Position numbers and translations under genes: made by a program
Shown here: positions 12,418 through 23,148 of the stretch, one piece after another
Numbering within the stretch: the stretch's first letter is position 1
Layout: the number at the start of each line of letters is the position of its first letter
Notes under the pieces: model-generated
The model's input: only the letters and a program-made list of their open reading frames with translations
What the model was told of the DNA's origin: nothing
Databases searched by the model: none
Assembly: GCA_024305745.1 (NCBI GenBank)
Contig: JAHRBS010000010.1
Span: 3,045,501-3,109,500 of the forward strand
Reading direction: 5' to 3'
DNA from: Polyporus tsugae
Taxonomy: Eukaryota; Basidiomycota; Agaricomycetes; Polyporales; Polyporaceae
Length of the DNA: 64,000 bases

Positions 12418-12977
12418 CCTGCACAGTGATATAGCGGTGACGAGGTTAGAGGAAAGGGGTGATCAAGATTGGAGAAAGCGACGGCCGTGGAGGGTCCTGA
12501 GTCGGGATGGAGAAGGACGCCGCGTAGTATATAAATGGGCTGCTAACCGCCTGCGATCCTCGGGCCCGGAACACAGATATGGTGGAGCCCAGACTGAATC
12601 AAGGAACAGCTGCCGGCAGGTATGTGAACAAGCGAGAGGGTACACGTCGAGGAAGGGTCGGAAATGTGAGAGATGGCGAGTGCATCTTGTGCGGCCGAAG
12701 GAGGAACTGGAATGCCTTCGTGTGAGCGCACAACTGTTGCCCGCCGGTGGCTGAAACGACACGCCTCTCCCGGCCCGAGTCGGCAGCCCACGACTTTTCG
12801 CAGCACTTGTCTTTGCATCCTGTCAAGTTCACACAGATCGTTCCTACTCTCACAACAGTCATATATCTATTGGCAACGCGTGGGGAGGCTATGAAGTACA
12901 GACAACATACAGACTGCCAGGTCGCCGCAACGTAGGTCCACGTATGTCCGGTTCCACGCTTTGGTAGTCGGGACACC
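12418..12977. promoter_or_regulatory. Upstream region of the MFS gene, downstream of PUS7
   Basis: The 560-bp gap holds an AT-rich TATATAAAT element at about 12528-12537, roughly 110 bp before the MFS start codon, and a possible TATA box on either strand. ORFs here lack homology or exon logic. No other feature was seen. Confidence 0.4.
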
Positions 12978-15900
12978 CTACTCTGCTTCTTCGACTGCTG
13001 CCCCGCCCTCGGCCGTGCGGTACTTTTGGTCTTCAGACGCTTGCGTGAGAGAGCTCTGGTAATGAGAACTTGTTTCTGTCTTTGTGACCTCCCGGAGGGC
13101 CATTGTGGCGTAGGCTGCAGTGCCGAGCTGAAGGTTGATCTGGAGCGCGAGGAACTTCCCATCTTCATCGGACACTGGTGGAGGAAGCCCAAGATGTTTG
13201 TCTTCATCCGACTGTGCAAGGGGCACGTCGGGATCAGTGTACTTCATGACGGTCCACGACAGCTCCTTGGGGAGGTGAAGAATACTTCGGTAGGAGCCAC
13301 CAAGAGTATAGTCCCTGCAATGCGATATCAGGTCATGATTCCCAAACCTTGTGTGTTTGCCCACTTTTGTTTCCGAACGAAATTGTCAGGGTCGAGCCCG
13401 TCTGCTTGAAGGAACTTCCTGTAACGTTCGCCGAGAGCACCGCCCGGGAAGTCCACGTCTTTGCCAGGTAATGGCATGATCACGTCGAAAATCGTATACT
13501 TGTCCAGGTCTTCCTCAGCGAGTGTCTTCACTTTGGGCCGTTCCCAGGCCTTCCTCGATCGCTTTTTGGATCTACCCGAAGCTACGATGTAGATGACGAG
13601 CTTAGCCTCGGTCGTCGCGTGGCAATGATGCTGAGGCATACCATTCTCTTCATTGTCCACCTTTTCCTCCGGTGCATCGTCGCCTCCCACCTCCTCCAGA
13701 GCGGTCTCCGCATCTTGCTCGCCGGCTCCCGCATTGGAAGAGGAAGTCTCCTCGAAGACGAGGTCCCCAACGACGGGGTTGTCAGCTCCGTAGGTTCGAA
13801 TCCGTTCAGAGACGATGGCGTTCCAGACGTAAGACTGGTACGCATGGATGTACATGAGCCTTAGGTTGCGAGGAATCTGCACAATCCCCTCAGCGTCAAC
13901 AATGCAACAATATTGGTCGCACAAGAAGCTTACCGTGGACAACGCCCCCATCGCATTGCGGGTGTCGCCGTTCTGTTTCTGATAACTCTCAAGAATACAC
14001 CTCTCAGCAACCACGCGTCGGGGCATGAGCTCCAAGGCCCTGTCCAGGTCCTTATCCACCAGCCATGCATTTCGCGCCGCGACGACGTCTGGGTGCTCGC
14101 CTGGTCGGTTGCGGAGGATGAGGCTAACAGCCCTGTGCCAATCACCCTTTAGCAAGGCAAGCCCGATCGTGTGCGTAGGGATGCAGGCCGTCCCGAAGCG
14201 CTGCATACCTATGCGCTATCCGCGTTAGTATCTGCCTTCTAGACGATCGCAAACCAGAACTCACCGTAGTAGTTAATGAAGCCTTTAGTCTTGATAATGT
14301 CCATGGCACGATCCAAGGTCTCCATCGAATCCAAACGGACGTTCCTATCTCCGTTATGAAAATAACGCAGGAGGGGCTATACGAGTCTAACCCACCTGAG
14401 GGTGATGACGAACGCATTGCCCTTGAGCATGCCCAATTCCAGGCTCGCTTTCCGGTAGTTGAAGTCGGTCACCCTCACCCCACGCTCACCTCTTTGTGTC
14501 AAGGCCTCCTCCATGGTGTGACGACCGTTGAGGCCATTCGCCATCTTCCAGACATCCTCGACTGTTTTGTTGCCGCGCCGCAATGATACGCGCTGCACGG
14601 TGACGCCGCGCTTGTCCTTCGTTCCCGCGACGGAGAGATCTTTCACGTTGCAGTGCAGCGTGCGCGACAGGTGCGCAAGAGCATCTTGGGTGTCGCGATT
14701 CGTCTTCTGCAGTGTGAAGTGGATGTATGGTGGGTAGTTGCCTCTCTCTCCTCGCGCTCCTAAGATAAATAATCGAATTCGTTATCCCCCATTGAAGTCC
14801 TCCGGGAAAACTTGACGACGTACCGCCCTCCGCCCTCCCGCCACGACCACCGCCACGACCGCCGCCACGACCTCGCCCGCCTCCTCCGCCACGCCTTGAC
14901 CATTTGATGACAATTCGCGAACCCTCGTCCGAGGGCGGTGCAGTGGTGTCGGTCTCTGTGTCCAGTTTACCGCCAAACAGGTCCCGTATAATTTGGTGGA
15001 GTCCCGTGCGGGTCTCTTTGGAGGCGATCGGCTAGTGTGTTCCTTCGAAGGTCAGAGGGCGTTCACGGTGAATGGTATTTGACGCGAGGTTACGGACATC
15101 AGAGAGCACTTTACGGTGGTCTTCCCTCGCACCGGACCTGCCGCCTCTTCCGCCTCCCCTCCCTCCCCTCCCGCCTCGGCCACCTCTGCCCCGGTCTCGG
15201 CCCCGTTTTCCTCTGCCCTTCGATTCGGTTTCTTCAGCCGCATTTTCTGGGACTGGGGCCGCCTCCGCAACTTCTCCGCTCCCTCCGACTACCTTCGCTT
15301 GCCTGCCACCCCAACCGCTGTCGCTCACGAATGGTGGTTCTGGGCCCTCAAGATAGAGGTCCTTGACGCGACCGACGAGTTCCTCCGTCAAGAACGGCTT
15401 GAGCGATTCTGTGAAGCGTTTGGGCCATGGCTCATCGTCTTGTGGCGTCTCCTCTTCAGCTTTTGGCTCCTCCGTTGTAGGCGGCTGCGCGGCATCTGGC
15501 GGAGGGTCGGCGACAACAACCTCGGTAGGTTGCTCTGCACCGGTTGCAGATGCTTCATGATCCTTGCTCTCTCCAGCAGCTTGCACCTCAGGCTCGGAAG
15601 TGGTGGATACTCCTGCAGGCGTCGCGTCGGCTCCCTTCTTCGATGAGGAGGGCATAGCGAGGGTCTTCAGGTGTATAACATGACTGTCTTGGTCGACCTC
15701 GAACACCATGAAGTCTGTGAATCTAGAAAACCATGGTAACTATATAAACACATCCAACAGGAGAGCGTAAGACTGTCGCGCACCTCTGCTTGATGATGCC
15801 CTCGATTTTCGGCACGTCGAACCCAATGTACTCGGATATCCCGACATCCGTTTCCATGATCTGCTGCATGGAACCATCTGGACCGTACACCGGTGGTTTC

Positions 15901-16127
15901 GTGTTGAGCAGCGCATGGCTTTGCGGGAGCAGGCCCTCCAGCTCTTCATCCTTCGCGTCGACGTCCATGTTCTCCTGGTCTTCGAGGTCCGCGATGTTGA
16001 CAACCGCGATGGCACTGTCTGTGCTTATAGCCATGTCTCCGTCCGCGCTGTCGACTTTTGCACGCTTGGCACAGGGCTCGTCCGTTAGCTCCGGCTCGCG
16101 AGGGCGTGTTTTAGGCGAGGACGACAT
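12978..16127 (-). CDS. PUS7: tRNA/mRNA pseudouridine synthase Pus7 (TruD family)
   Basis: Pus7 converts uridine to pseudouridine in tRNA (position 13/35), U2 snRNA and mRNA. The ATG at 16127 begins an acidic N-terminus with a basic CAKRAKVDS patch. The catalytic TruD motif is VAGTKDKRGVTVQ, with the Asp as nucleophile, at about 14600-14640. It is followed by FNYRKASLELGMLKGN, NYYGMQRFGT, and YIHAYQSYVWN in the later exons. The C-terminus includes KQKDYTLGGSYRS across a 50-bp intron, and LPKELSW. Roughly 850-900 residues. Two RGG/Gly-Arg-rich segments (about 15090-15210 and 14830-14900) lie inside the N-terminal half, an unusual extra that may bind RNA. A possible 60-bp intron near 13580-13640 is a multiple of three with no stop, so either form keeps the frame. 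Divergent from URA3. Confidence 0.92.
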
Positions 16128-16266
16128 GGGAGTGAGTGAGGGGCTCGAGGCAAAACAGGAAATAGATTAGATCGCGCGGTAATGTTGGCGACCTTAGATC
16201 GACTTCGTGCTCTTATCTTATCTCGAAAGTCTCTTTCTACACCCACCCGTCCGAACCCGTCGAAAA
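16128..16266. promoter_or_regulatory. Short divergent promoter of PUS7 and URA3
   Basis: Only 139 bp separate the two start codons, so both genes must share regulatory sequence. A CT-rich stretch (about 16215-16255) precedes the URA3 ATG, typical of fungal transcription start regions. No TATA box. Confidence 0.5.
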
Positions 16267-17221
16267 ATGATATCCGTAGCAAAGCAAACATACGCGCAGA
16301 GGGCCGCCAAACATCCCAACCCGGCCGCGAAAGCCCTTCTCGAAACGATCGAGCGCAAGCGCACAAACTTGTCCGTTAGCGTCGATGTGACCAAACAAGA
16401 GGACTTCTTCAGGATCATCGACACCGTCGGTCCCTACGTCTGCCTTGTCAAGGTAGGCATCCGTCGTCCAAATGCTACGACGCACTTGGATGAATGATTC
16501 GAAGACCCATGTAGACATCATCGAAGATTTCGAGCCATCCGTGATCGAACGGCTCAAAGCGCTCAGCGAAAAGCATGACTTCCTCATCTTCGAAGACAGG
16601 AAGTTCGCGGACATCGGTAGGAACAAGTCCCCCAAGTTTGTGCCAGCCACATCCACATACGATACTAATGAGGATGTAGGAAACACTGTGGCGCTTCAGT
16701 ATTCTGCAGGTGTGCACAAGATCGCGAGCTGGTCGCACATCACGAACGCACACCCCGTCCCCGGACCTTCCATCATCTCCGGCCTCAAGTCCGTCGGTCT
16801 ACCCCTCGGCAGGGGTCTCTTGCTCCTTGCCGAGATGAGCACCAAGGGCAGCCTCGCGACAGGGTCGTACACAGAAGAGGCGGTCCGCATGGCTCGCGTC
16901 AACCGAGACTTCGTGATTGGCTTTATTGCCCAGCAACGGATGGATGGCGTCGGCCTGCGGGAAGGGGAGTCGTCGCCAGACGAAGACTTCCTTATCCTCA
17001 CTCCAGGAGTTGGATTGGACACCAAGGGAGACAGCATGGGCCAACAATACCGAACGCCCAGAGAGGTGGTTGTGGAATCTGGTTGCGACGTCATCATCGT
17101 TGGCCGGGGTGTTTACGGGAAGGACAACGGTGCAAATGCGGAGGCAGTCCGCGCGCAGGCGGAGAGGTACCGAGCGGAGGGTTGGAAGGCATACCAGGAG
17201 AGAGTCGGCATCTCGGACTGA
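16267..17221 (+). CDS. URA3: Orotidine 5'-phosphate decarboxylase
   Basis: Catalyses the last step of de novo UMP synthesis. Exons 16267-16452, 16505-16616 and 16680-17221 give 279 residues. The active-site motif is [13 protein letters not shown], with the Asp/Lys/Asp triad, and it spans intron 2 (ADIG|NTV). Substrate-binding segments include [45 protein letters not shown] and the phosphate-binding [10 protein letters not shown]. Intron 2 (63 bp) is a multiple of three and contains no stop, so its retention would insert 21 residues directly beside the catalytic motif. Convergent with DOM34, 99 bp away. Confidence 0.97.
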
Positions 17222-17320
17222 GACTAGCATTGTACAAAGACGGGTATAGCAGTACAGATCACATGTAAACAAAATATCCTACCGCTACAAAAGTGGAACA
17301 TCGCAATACATATCGTTAAA

Positions 17321-19041
17321 TCATGCAGTGGTCCCGTCCGCTTCCGCTTTCCTTCTCTCCTCCTCCTCTTTGGCTTCCCGCTCTTCGGCCTCCACGACTT
17401 CGACATCCAGCGGGAAGGTCAAAATAGCGGCGATGCCTGTCAGTTGGTTTAACTCTGCATGGAACCCAAGCAATGTCAGCGGTACGGTAGGTATCTGGGT
17501 GGCGGATTTCTCTTACGCTGGCCAGACTCATGCATACTAGAAAAGATCAAGACCTCCCCGCCTTTCTGTTGGACATTCTCCACTATGCCCACGAACTTTT
17601 TGCGAATCGTAGCATCGCTCGACCTAAGATCATGATAAGTACCGCATTCGTCGGAAGTAGCTCGCAGGGCTGACCTGAACAACTCATCCGAGATCAAAAG
17701 GGTGCCGATGGCGCCTCGATCCGAAGCGAGAGCGACATGATCAGGACCATACCAGGCTCGCATTTCATCTGTGGCTAGCATCTTGAAGAACCTATACAAA
17801 CGTTGAGCACTTCGGCAGCCTGTAAGTATATCCGCCGGCCAACTCACTTGTCGAGCATGATGCCTTCTCGTGCGAACTTAGTCTCCTTCATCTGATTGGC
17901 AATCTTGCTCACGGGTCAGCAGCATATGCGTTTTGTATGTCAGGCGGACTCACCTCTGGGCTTTTCAATGCTTCTACTAGACTGTGTACATGAGCGCTGT
18001 TGACATGCACCTTGATGAACTTGTTTCGTGCCGTCAGAAGCGCCTTATTGGATGTTCGGCTGGCTTCAGCCATGATGAAATCGGAGACGGCGTCTCTTGT
18101 CCACCCAGGCGAAGCAATGACAATAGCTCGAAGGGCAGGGGAGGAATACGGAACGTGTCGGAGGAACGAGGCATATAGGCTTTGATAATAACGCGACAAC
18201 CCCTAGCAAGGAGCGAGTGAATCAACAGGAAAAAGAGAATGCAGAGAGAAACACACCTTCTCATGCGCGGAGGACTGGGTTGAGATTTTGCGGGGTATTG
18301 GCACCTCTAAGCGTTGAAGTACTACAGTCATATGTTCGGACAGGAGACAGAATATTGCAGTGCCTAGCATCATCACTATGCCTGAGCAATGCGCTAAGGT
18401 GTGGGCATACCAGGGACATACCTTCGCCACATACAATAGCCGCAACCTCCGCCCCTCGTCCTGGCACGCAGCTCTCCTCCACACGTCCAAGCGCAACGCT
18501 ATCCCAACCGCCCTCGTCCTTCTCTATCCGCACGTCCTTGTTCACCTCGATGTCCAATGTATGGAACGCGCCGAGCTTCACATGCTGGTTCTCCTCCGCA
18601 ACGCGCCCCGCGACCTCGACCATGGCGGTTGCTGCCGGGGCCGTATTCGGTGCGCCGCTCGTTGTGCCAGACTCTGCTCCGGGAGCGGCGGAAGGGGCCC
18701 AAGTGACGCGAGTGACGGCGAGGGTGAGATGCAGACGGATCCGTTTCGAATCGACGGACCCTGTGGTTGAGACGTTCTGCACACGCCGGATGCCGGCCGC
18801 GCGGACCCGATCGCCCTGCAATAGGTGTTAGCGTTCTTGTGAGGATTCGCGGACAGTCGCGACCACCAAATGGACGTACTGCCTGGACAAGATTGTATAG
18901 GTGCCACATGTCTTCATCGTCCTCGGGACGGACGGTGATGCGACCCTACGTGAATGTATTCATCAGTTGTGCGGTGCGGGAAGTCGAAGTAATGCAACGA
19001 ACCGAACGGTCCTTCTCTATTCGCTTCCCAATCAACTTCAT
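17321..19041 (-). CDS. DOM34: Ribosome rescue factor Dom34/pelota
   Basis: An eRF1-like protein that, with Hbs1, recognises stalled ribosomes in no-go and non-stop decay. Nine exons (19041-19003, 18945-18880, 18815-18422, 18363-18257, 18202-17954, 17903-17848, 17791-17675, 17623-17517, 17454-17321) sum to 422 residues. Domain 1: [18 protein letters not shown], then [18 protein letters not shown] and GIRRVQ. Domain 2: VHVNSAH and [17 protein letters not shown]. Domain 3: [26 protein letters not shown] and [13 protein letters not shown]. The C-terminus is an acidic/basic coiled tail ([18 protein letters not shown]). Intron 1 uses a weak GTTCGT donor, but it gives the family-consistent junction. 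As expected for pelota, no eRF1 GGQ motif is present. Divergent from the PLP1-like gene. Confidence 0.94.
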
Positions 19042-19319
19042 TATTCAAGCAAGCAAAAGCTAGTCGCAAAGCACTGTGATGGTATGTACAAGCTTTTGTT
19101 GTGGTTGAAGAGGCCGTTGCAGCCCATTATATATGTCGTGAGACCTACCTTCCTAAACAAGACATACAAGTCGATCGAGACTGGCGCCCACCCGGATCGA
19201 CGATCTCTGGCTTGGACTCGGACGGGCTCAACAGCAACTCTGAAGGTGCAATCACTTGCTACTGCTACTCTCATCCGATCTGCTTCTCAAAGCTTTCCGA
19301 AACACTCTCAGGCGCGGAT
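19042..19319. promoter_or_regulatory. Divergent promoter of DOM34 and the phosducin-like gene
   Basis: 278 bp between the two start codons. An AT-rich CATTATATATG stretch at about 19123-19133 could serve as a TATA-like element. No other site is defensible. Confidence 0.4.
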
Positions 19320-20284
19320 ATGTCAGAACAAAACGCGAAAATTGCCGCCCTATTCACCCGCCTGAACGAGCCCAGCACGAGCAGCGCGAGCTCCTCGCGC
19401 ACACCCGCGACGGAGCTCGACGACGACGACATCTTCGCCGAGCTCGAGGCGGAGATCGAGAACGATTCCAGTGCGGCCGTCCGCGAGCACGGCATGGAGC
19501 AGCTCAAACGAGAGTAAGGTGCCCTCCCTCTCTAACAGCAATCTATTAGCCCCCCGTCGTGCCCCTGGCTCATGCACACTTCCGGCCCCGCGCACAGAAT
19601 GGAACAACTGCAAAAGATGAAGAGTGACGGACATGGACTATATAGAGAAGTGACGGATGAGAAGGAGGTGGTCCGGCTAAGTGCGTGAGTAAGCTCATGT
19701 CTACGCCAACTCTCGTCGAACGGAGCAACAGGGCTCAAGTTGCGTTCCTCGTCTCGTGCAGGAACGAGCCGCGCTGTGTCATCCACTTCTTCCACCGCAA
19801 GTTCAAGAGGTGCGAGATCATGGACAAGCATCTTCAGAACCTCGCGCCAAAGTACTTCGGCACGCTCTTCATCCGTGTCTTCGTCGAGAACGTCCCGTGG
19901 CTGGTCGAACGGCTGGGGATCAAGGTGCTCCCTTGCGTTATCACCTTCGTCGGCGGGACGTCCAAAGACAGGCACGTACTCGTTTTTTTTGTCTAGATAC
20001 CTCGCGTTTACGTGTTCTTTCCGCTCATGCAGGATCGTCGGGTTTGAGGACCTGGGCAACTCGGACCAGTTCGAGACGGCTGCGTTGGAGTGGAAGCTTC
20101 TAAATAGCGGTAAGCCAACTTCACCTTGGTGCCTCATCTCGGACTCACTCTGGCCGTAGGTGTCATCCAAAAGGATGAATCATTTAGCCCGACTGTTACA
20201 TATGGTGCCAACCCGACAGTTCGGCAGCATATCCGAGGAAGGCAGACCGGGGACGACGATTTTGATTTCGACTTGGACGAGTGA
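19320..20284 (+). CDS. PLP1: Phosducin-like thioredoxin-fold protein (TXNDC9/Plp1)
   Basis: Plp1/TXNDC9 is a cytosolic co-factor of the CCT chaperonin in tubulin and actin folding. Exons 19320-19513, 19598-19684, 19762-19971, 20033-20109 and 20160-20284 give 230 residues. A polar N-terminus with an acidic DDDDIFAELEAEIEND segment precedes the helix MEQLQKMKSDGHGLYREVTD. The thioredoxin fold follows (VIHFFHRKFKRCEIMDKHL, FIRVFVENVPWLVERLGIKV, VLPCVITFVGG). The active-site pair is degenerate, as usual in this family. The C-terminus is acidic (GDDDFDFDLDE). Intron 3 starts with GC instead of GT (AG|GCACGT at 19970-19977); no GT donor keeps the frame. Convergent with the photolyase gene. Confidence 0.9.
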
Positions 20285-20410
20285 TACCCGTTCTGCTCTC
20301 TTTGACCCCCACCATATGCTATCATCTCGCTGTCCTGACACGGTCACCCACATTTTCCTCGTCTAATTATGATGACATTCGTCGATCCTCGCTGTCAGGT
20401 TGAACCCTCC

Positions 20411-22654
20411 CTACGTCTCCCCAATGTTCTTGTATCGGCGAATCGCCCGTTTCCTTGCCTCATCATGATCAACCAACGGGTGGGGATAACCAAGTTTGTC
20501 CGCCAAAGCGGGTGGTGGTTTGTGTAGCTCTGTGGGTGGTCACGGTGGCGTCAGGCACAGCGTACCCAACACGAACGGTGCCCTGTGCGTACCTGGACCT
20601 CTAACCTTTGCCAACTCAGGCACGAAAGCACGAATGTACTCGCCGCCAGTGTCACACTGAAGACAGTTCCTATGAGGACGTCTTCCACTCAACTCAAAAG
20701 AGTACGCACCTTCTGGCTCTGTGTGTACGGGTTGAAGATCCTGAAATATGGCGCAGGGTCGACGCCTGTGCTCGCGCTCCATTGCCATCCGCCGTTGTTG
20801 GACGCCAAGTCTCCGTCGATCAGCACTTCCATGAAATACTGCATGGGGAGCCCCCCCTCTTCGTTAGCGGTCGCCTCACGTGTCGGGCAAAGTGCTGCTC
20901 GCTCACCTTCTCGCCCAACCGCCAGTCGATCATCAGGTCCTTCGTCAGGAACATGGCAGCAATCATCCGCCCCCGGTTGTGCATCCACCCCATCTTGTTC
21001 GCCTGGCGCATGGCCGCGTCGACGATGGGCACACCCGTCCGGCCCTCCTTCCACGCCTGGAGGTGCTCCTCGTTCGTCTCCCATCGGACGTCCGCGTACT
21101 TCTCCTGAAACGGGCGGCCCATGGACACCCGCGGGAAGAGCGCGACGATGTGGTTGTAGAAATCGCGCCAGGCTGCAGGGGTCCGCGTAAGCCCACTCAT
21201 CGAGGCTCACAAGCGGGTGACCCACCAATCTCCTGTATCCACCGCCCTACCCCAGTGTCGCGACTCGTGTCCACCTTCGTCTTACCACTCGCCGCGAGGG
21301 CCTCGCGAATGCAAGCGCGCGCGGATATAACCCCGGCAGCGAGGTATGGGCTGAGCCGGCTAGTCGTGTCTGCGTCCAGGCGGTCTCTCTGGTCCTTATA
21401 CTTGCCCATGCGGCTCTGCTTTGTTGGATCCTTGACCTCCTTTGCGCCGTCGGCCAGCGGGTCTATGGCACCCAGCTGGGACGTCCTCGTCGCTGTCTTC
21501 AGGAATCGACGCAGCATCTACATGCATAATGTTACCCTCACGTCAGCCCCCTACTTCGTCATGATCGGCCAGTATACCGACCTCGTGTGCCGCGTCTTCG
21601 CCAGCAGGCCAGCAGGAGGCAATGCGCTCCCGCTCCTCCGGGTCGAGCGCGAAGCCGTCAACCTCGTGGGGGACCTCGACATCAAAAAGCTTCCCATACA
21701 CCGGATGAGATCGTATGGCGGGATCGTTGGCAGCCGGAGAGCCCGCCTGTTCAAGATGGTCCGAGGTGGCTTGATCGAGTAGGAGCTTCCACGTGCGGAG
21801 GAAAGGCGAGTAGACCTGGGCAAAAGTGAGCGCTGTGCAACCATTGCGACCATAGAGATGGATACGTGCAGTATAACCCCTTCCGTCCTTGGTCCTCACG
21901 TCTCCCGGTGCGATGATGCACCGATCGTGTACGAATGTGCAGGACACTTTGCCCACCTCGTTCGCGATCTTGCAAAGAAAAATGTCCCTGCGGAGCTCGT
22001 CGACTTCATACTCCATATTCGCGAATAGGTGGGAACCCTTCCATTGTTGAAGGAGGTCATGTATGAAGGCGGGGATAGTGGTACGAGGCGTGTGCGAAAC
22101 GATATACAACGGTATGTCCAATTCGCCTAGCTTGGACTTGACGGACGCGTAACTCAGCACTCGCGCACATGTGTTTGATTGGAACTCACTTACACGAATG
22201 ATTTGTAGGTTGCGCAAAACGAAGTCAATCCGTCGAGCACCGCGGTCGTGGGCGACGTAGTCCTGAGGACTCAGAACGTGCAAAGCGATAAGCGGCACGC
22301 CGTCCCTTTGCGCCTGGGCGGATGCTTGAGCGATGGCTCGGTTGTCCCGGACTGAGAGACGTGTTGGTTGCGTCAATGTTGCGTTGTCACTGCAGACTAC
22401 TTGTTGTACTCACTCCGAAGGTCCTCCATCCTCATCCAGTACACCACACACTCGCCATTAGGCGGCTTCTGAACATTGCGTCGGACAGCTTCAGCGAGTT
22501 GAAGCATTGGAGGAGCGGCGTCCGCCTTGGCCGCGTTCTCGGCAGTCGCTATCTTGTTGGGGAGGAACTTGACGTCCTGCCGTGTTTTCTTCATCGCATA
22601 GTTATCTGGGGAAGCATGCGCCGACGAGGATAAGCTACGCTGCCTTTTGGCCAT
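20411..22654 (-). CDS. PHR1: Deoxyribodipyrimidine photolyase (cryptochrome/photolyase family)
   Basis: Repairs UV-induced cyclobutane dimers using FADH- and light. The first exon (from 22654) has a basic SQ/KR-rich N-terminus, then [11 protein letters not shown], the beginning of the photolyase Rossmann domain. Later exons contain [32 protein letters not shown], the FAD-binding region [53 protein letters not shown] and WRLGEKYFME. Then come [10 protein letters not shown] and [11 protein letters not shown]. The last exon gives [20 protein letters not shown] and a stop at 20411. CPD-class I is inferred from the [12 protein letters not shown] context. An in-frame ATG at 22816 would add 54 residues, several of them Arg/hydrophobic; this could encode a mitochondrial form, but untranslated leader is equally possible. 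Confidence 0.93.
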
Positions 22655-23148
22655 GGCGGCCAGAGTGATCCTGAGAATCGTAGGACTACGCAAGTTGAGG
22701 ACGGGGAAGAGGGACGATGAGAAGTCATGGAGCGTGTCCGAGTCGGTGCGGCCGGGATGGATGGCGGCTGTCCTCAACGCGATCCTCCGCCGGTCGTCGA
22801 CGCCATCGCAGGCCATGATCGCAGGCCACGTGATCGCGTCGTGGACACGTACTTACCAGCCTGCCCTCTCACATGCATGGTCATAGTAATTGAGAAGTAT
22901 CAGTGCCTGATGTCGAGCCACAGACGATCGTGACTATCTGCCGCGGATGGAGCTCGCCACTTGACATGTTCGGCGTAGGTCGTCACTGGATAGTACGTGC
23001 ATAGTGGTGGTGTGTGGTACTTAGTACATGTCAACGAATTTAATTATATGCCGTACAAGGGTCCGAGGTCCGGTCATTCATCGATGGTGCACTTTGCGAT
23101 GTGAAACTGGTCGGGCAACGAACGCCCAATGAATAAATGTGCAAGCTG
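22655..23148. other. Intergenic between photolyase and glutaminase
   Basis: 494 bp containing the photolyase upstream region, with the open extension to 22816, and the glutaminase 3' region. No independent gene or repeat was seen. Confidence 0.4.

Noticed and set aside
13795..13806. GGTTCGAATCC, resembling a tRNA B box
   Set aside because: It lies in a PUS7 coding exon and has no matching A box or acceptor stem.
15116..15646. 176-codon plus-strand ORF
   Set aside because: Antisense to the RGG and acidic low-complexity coding region of PUS7.
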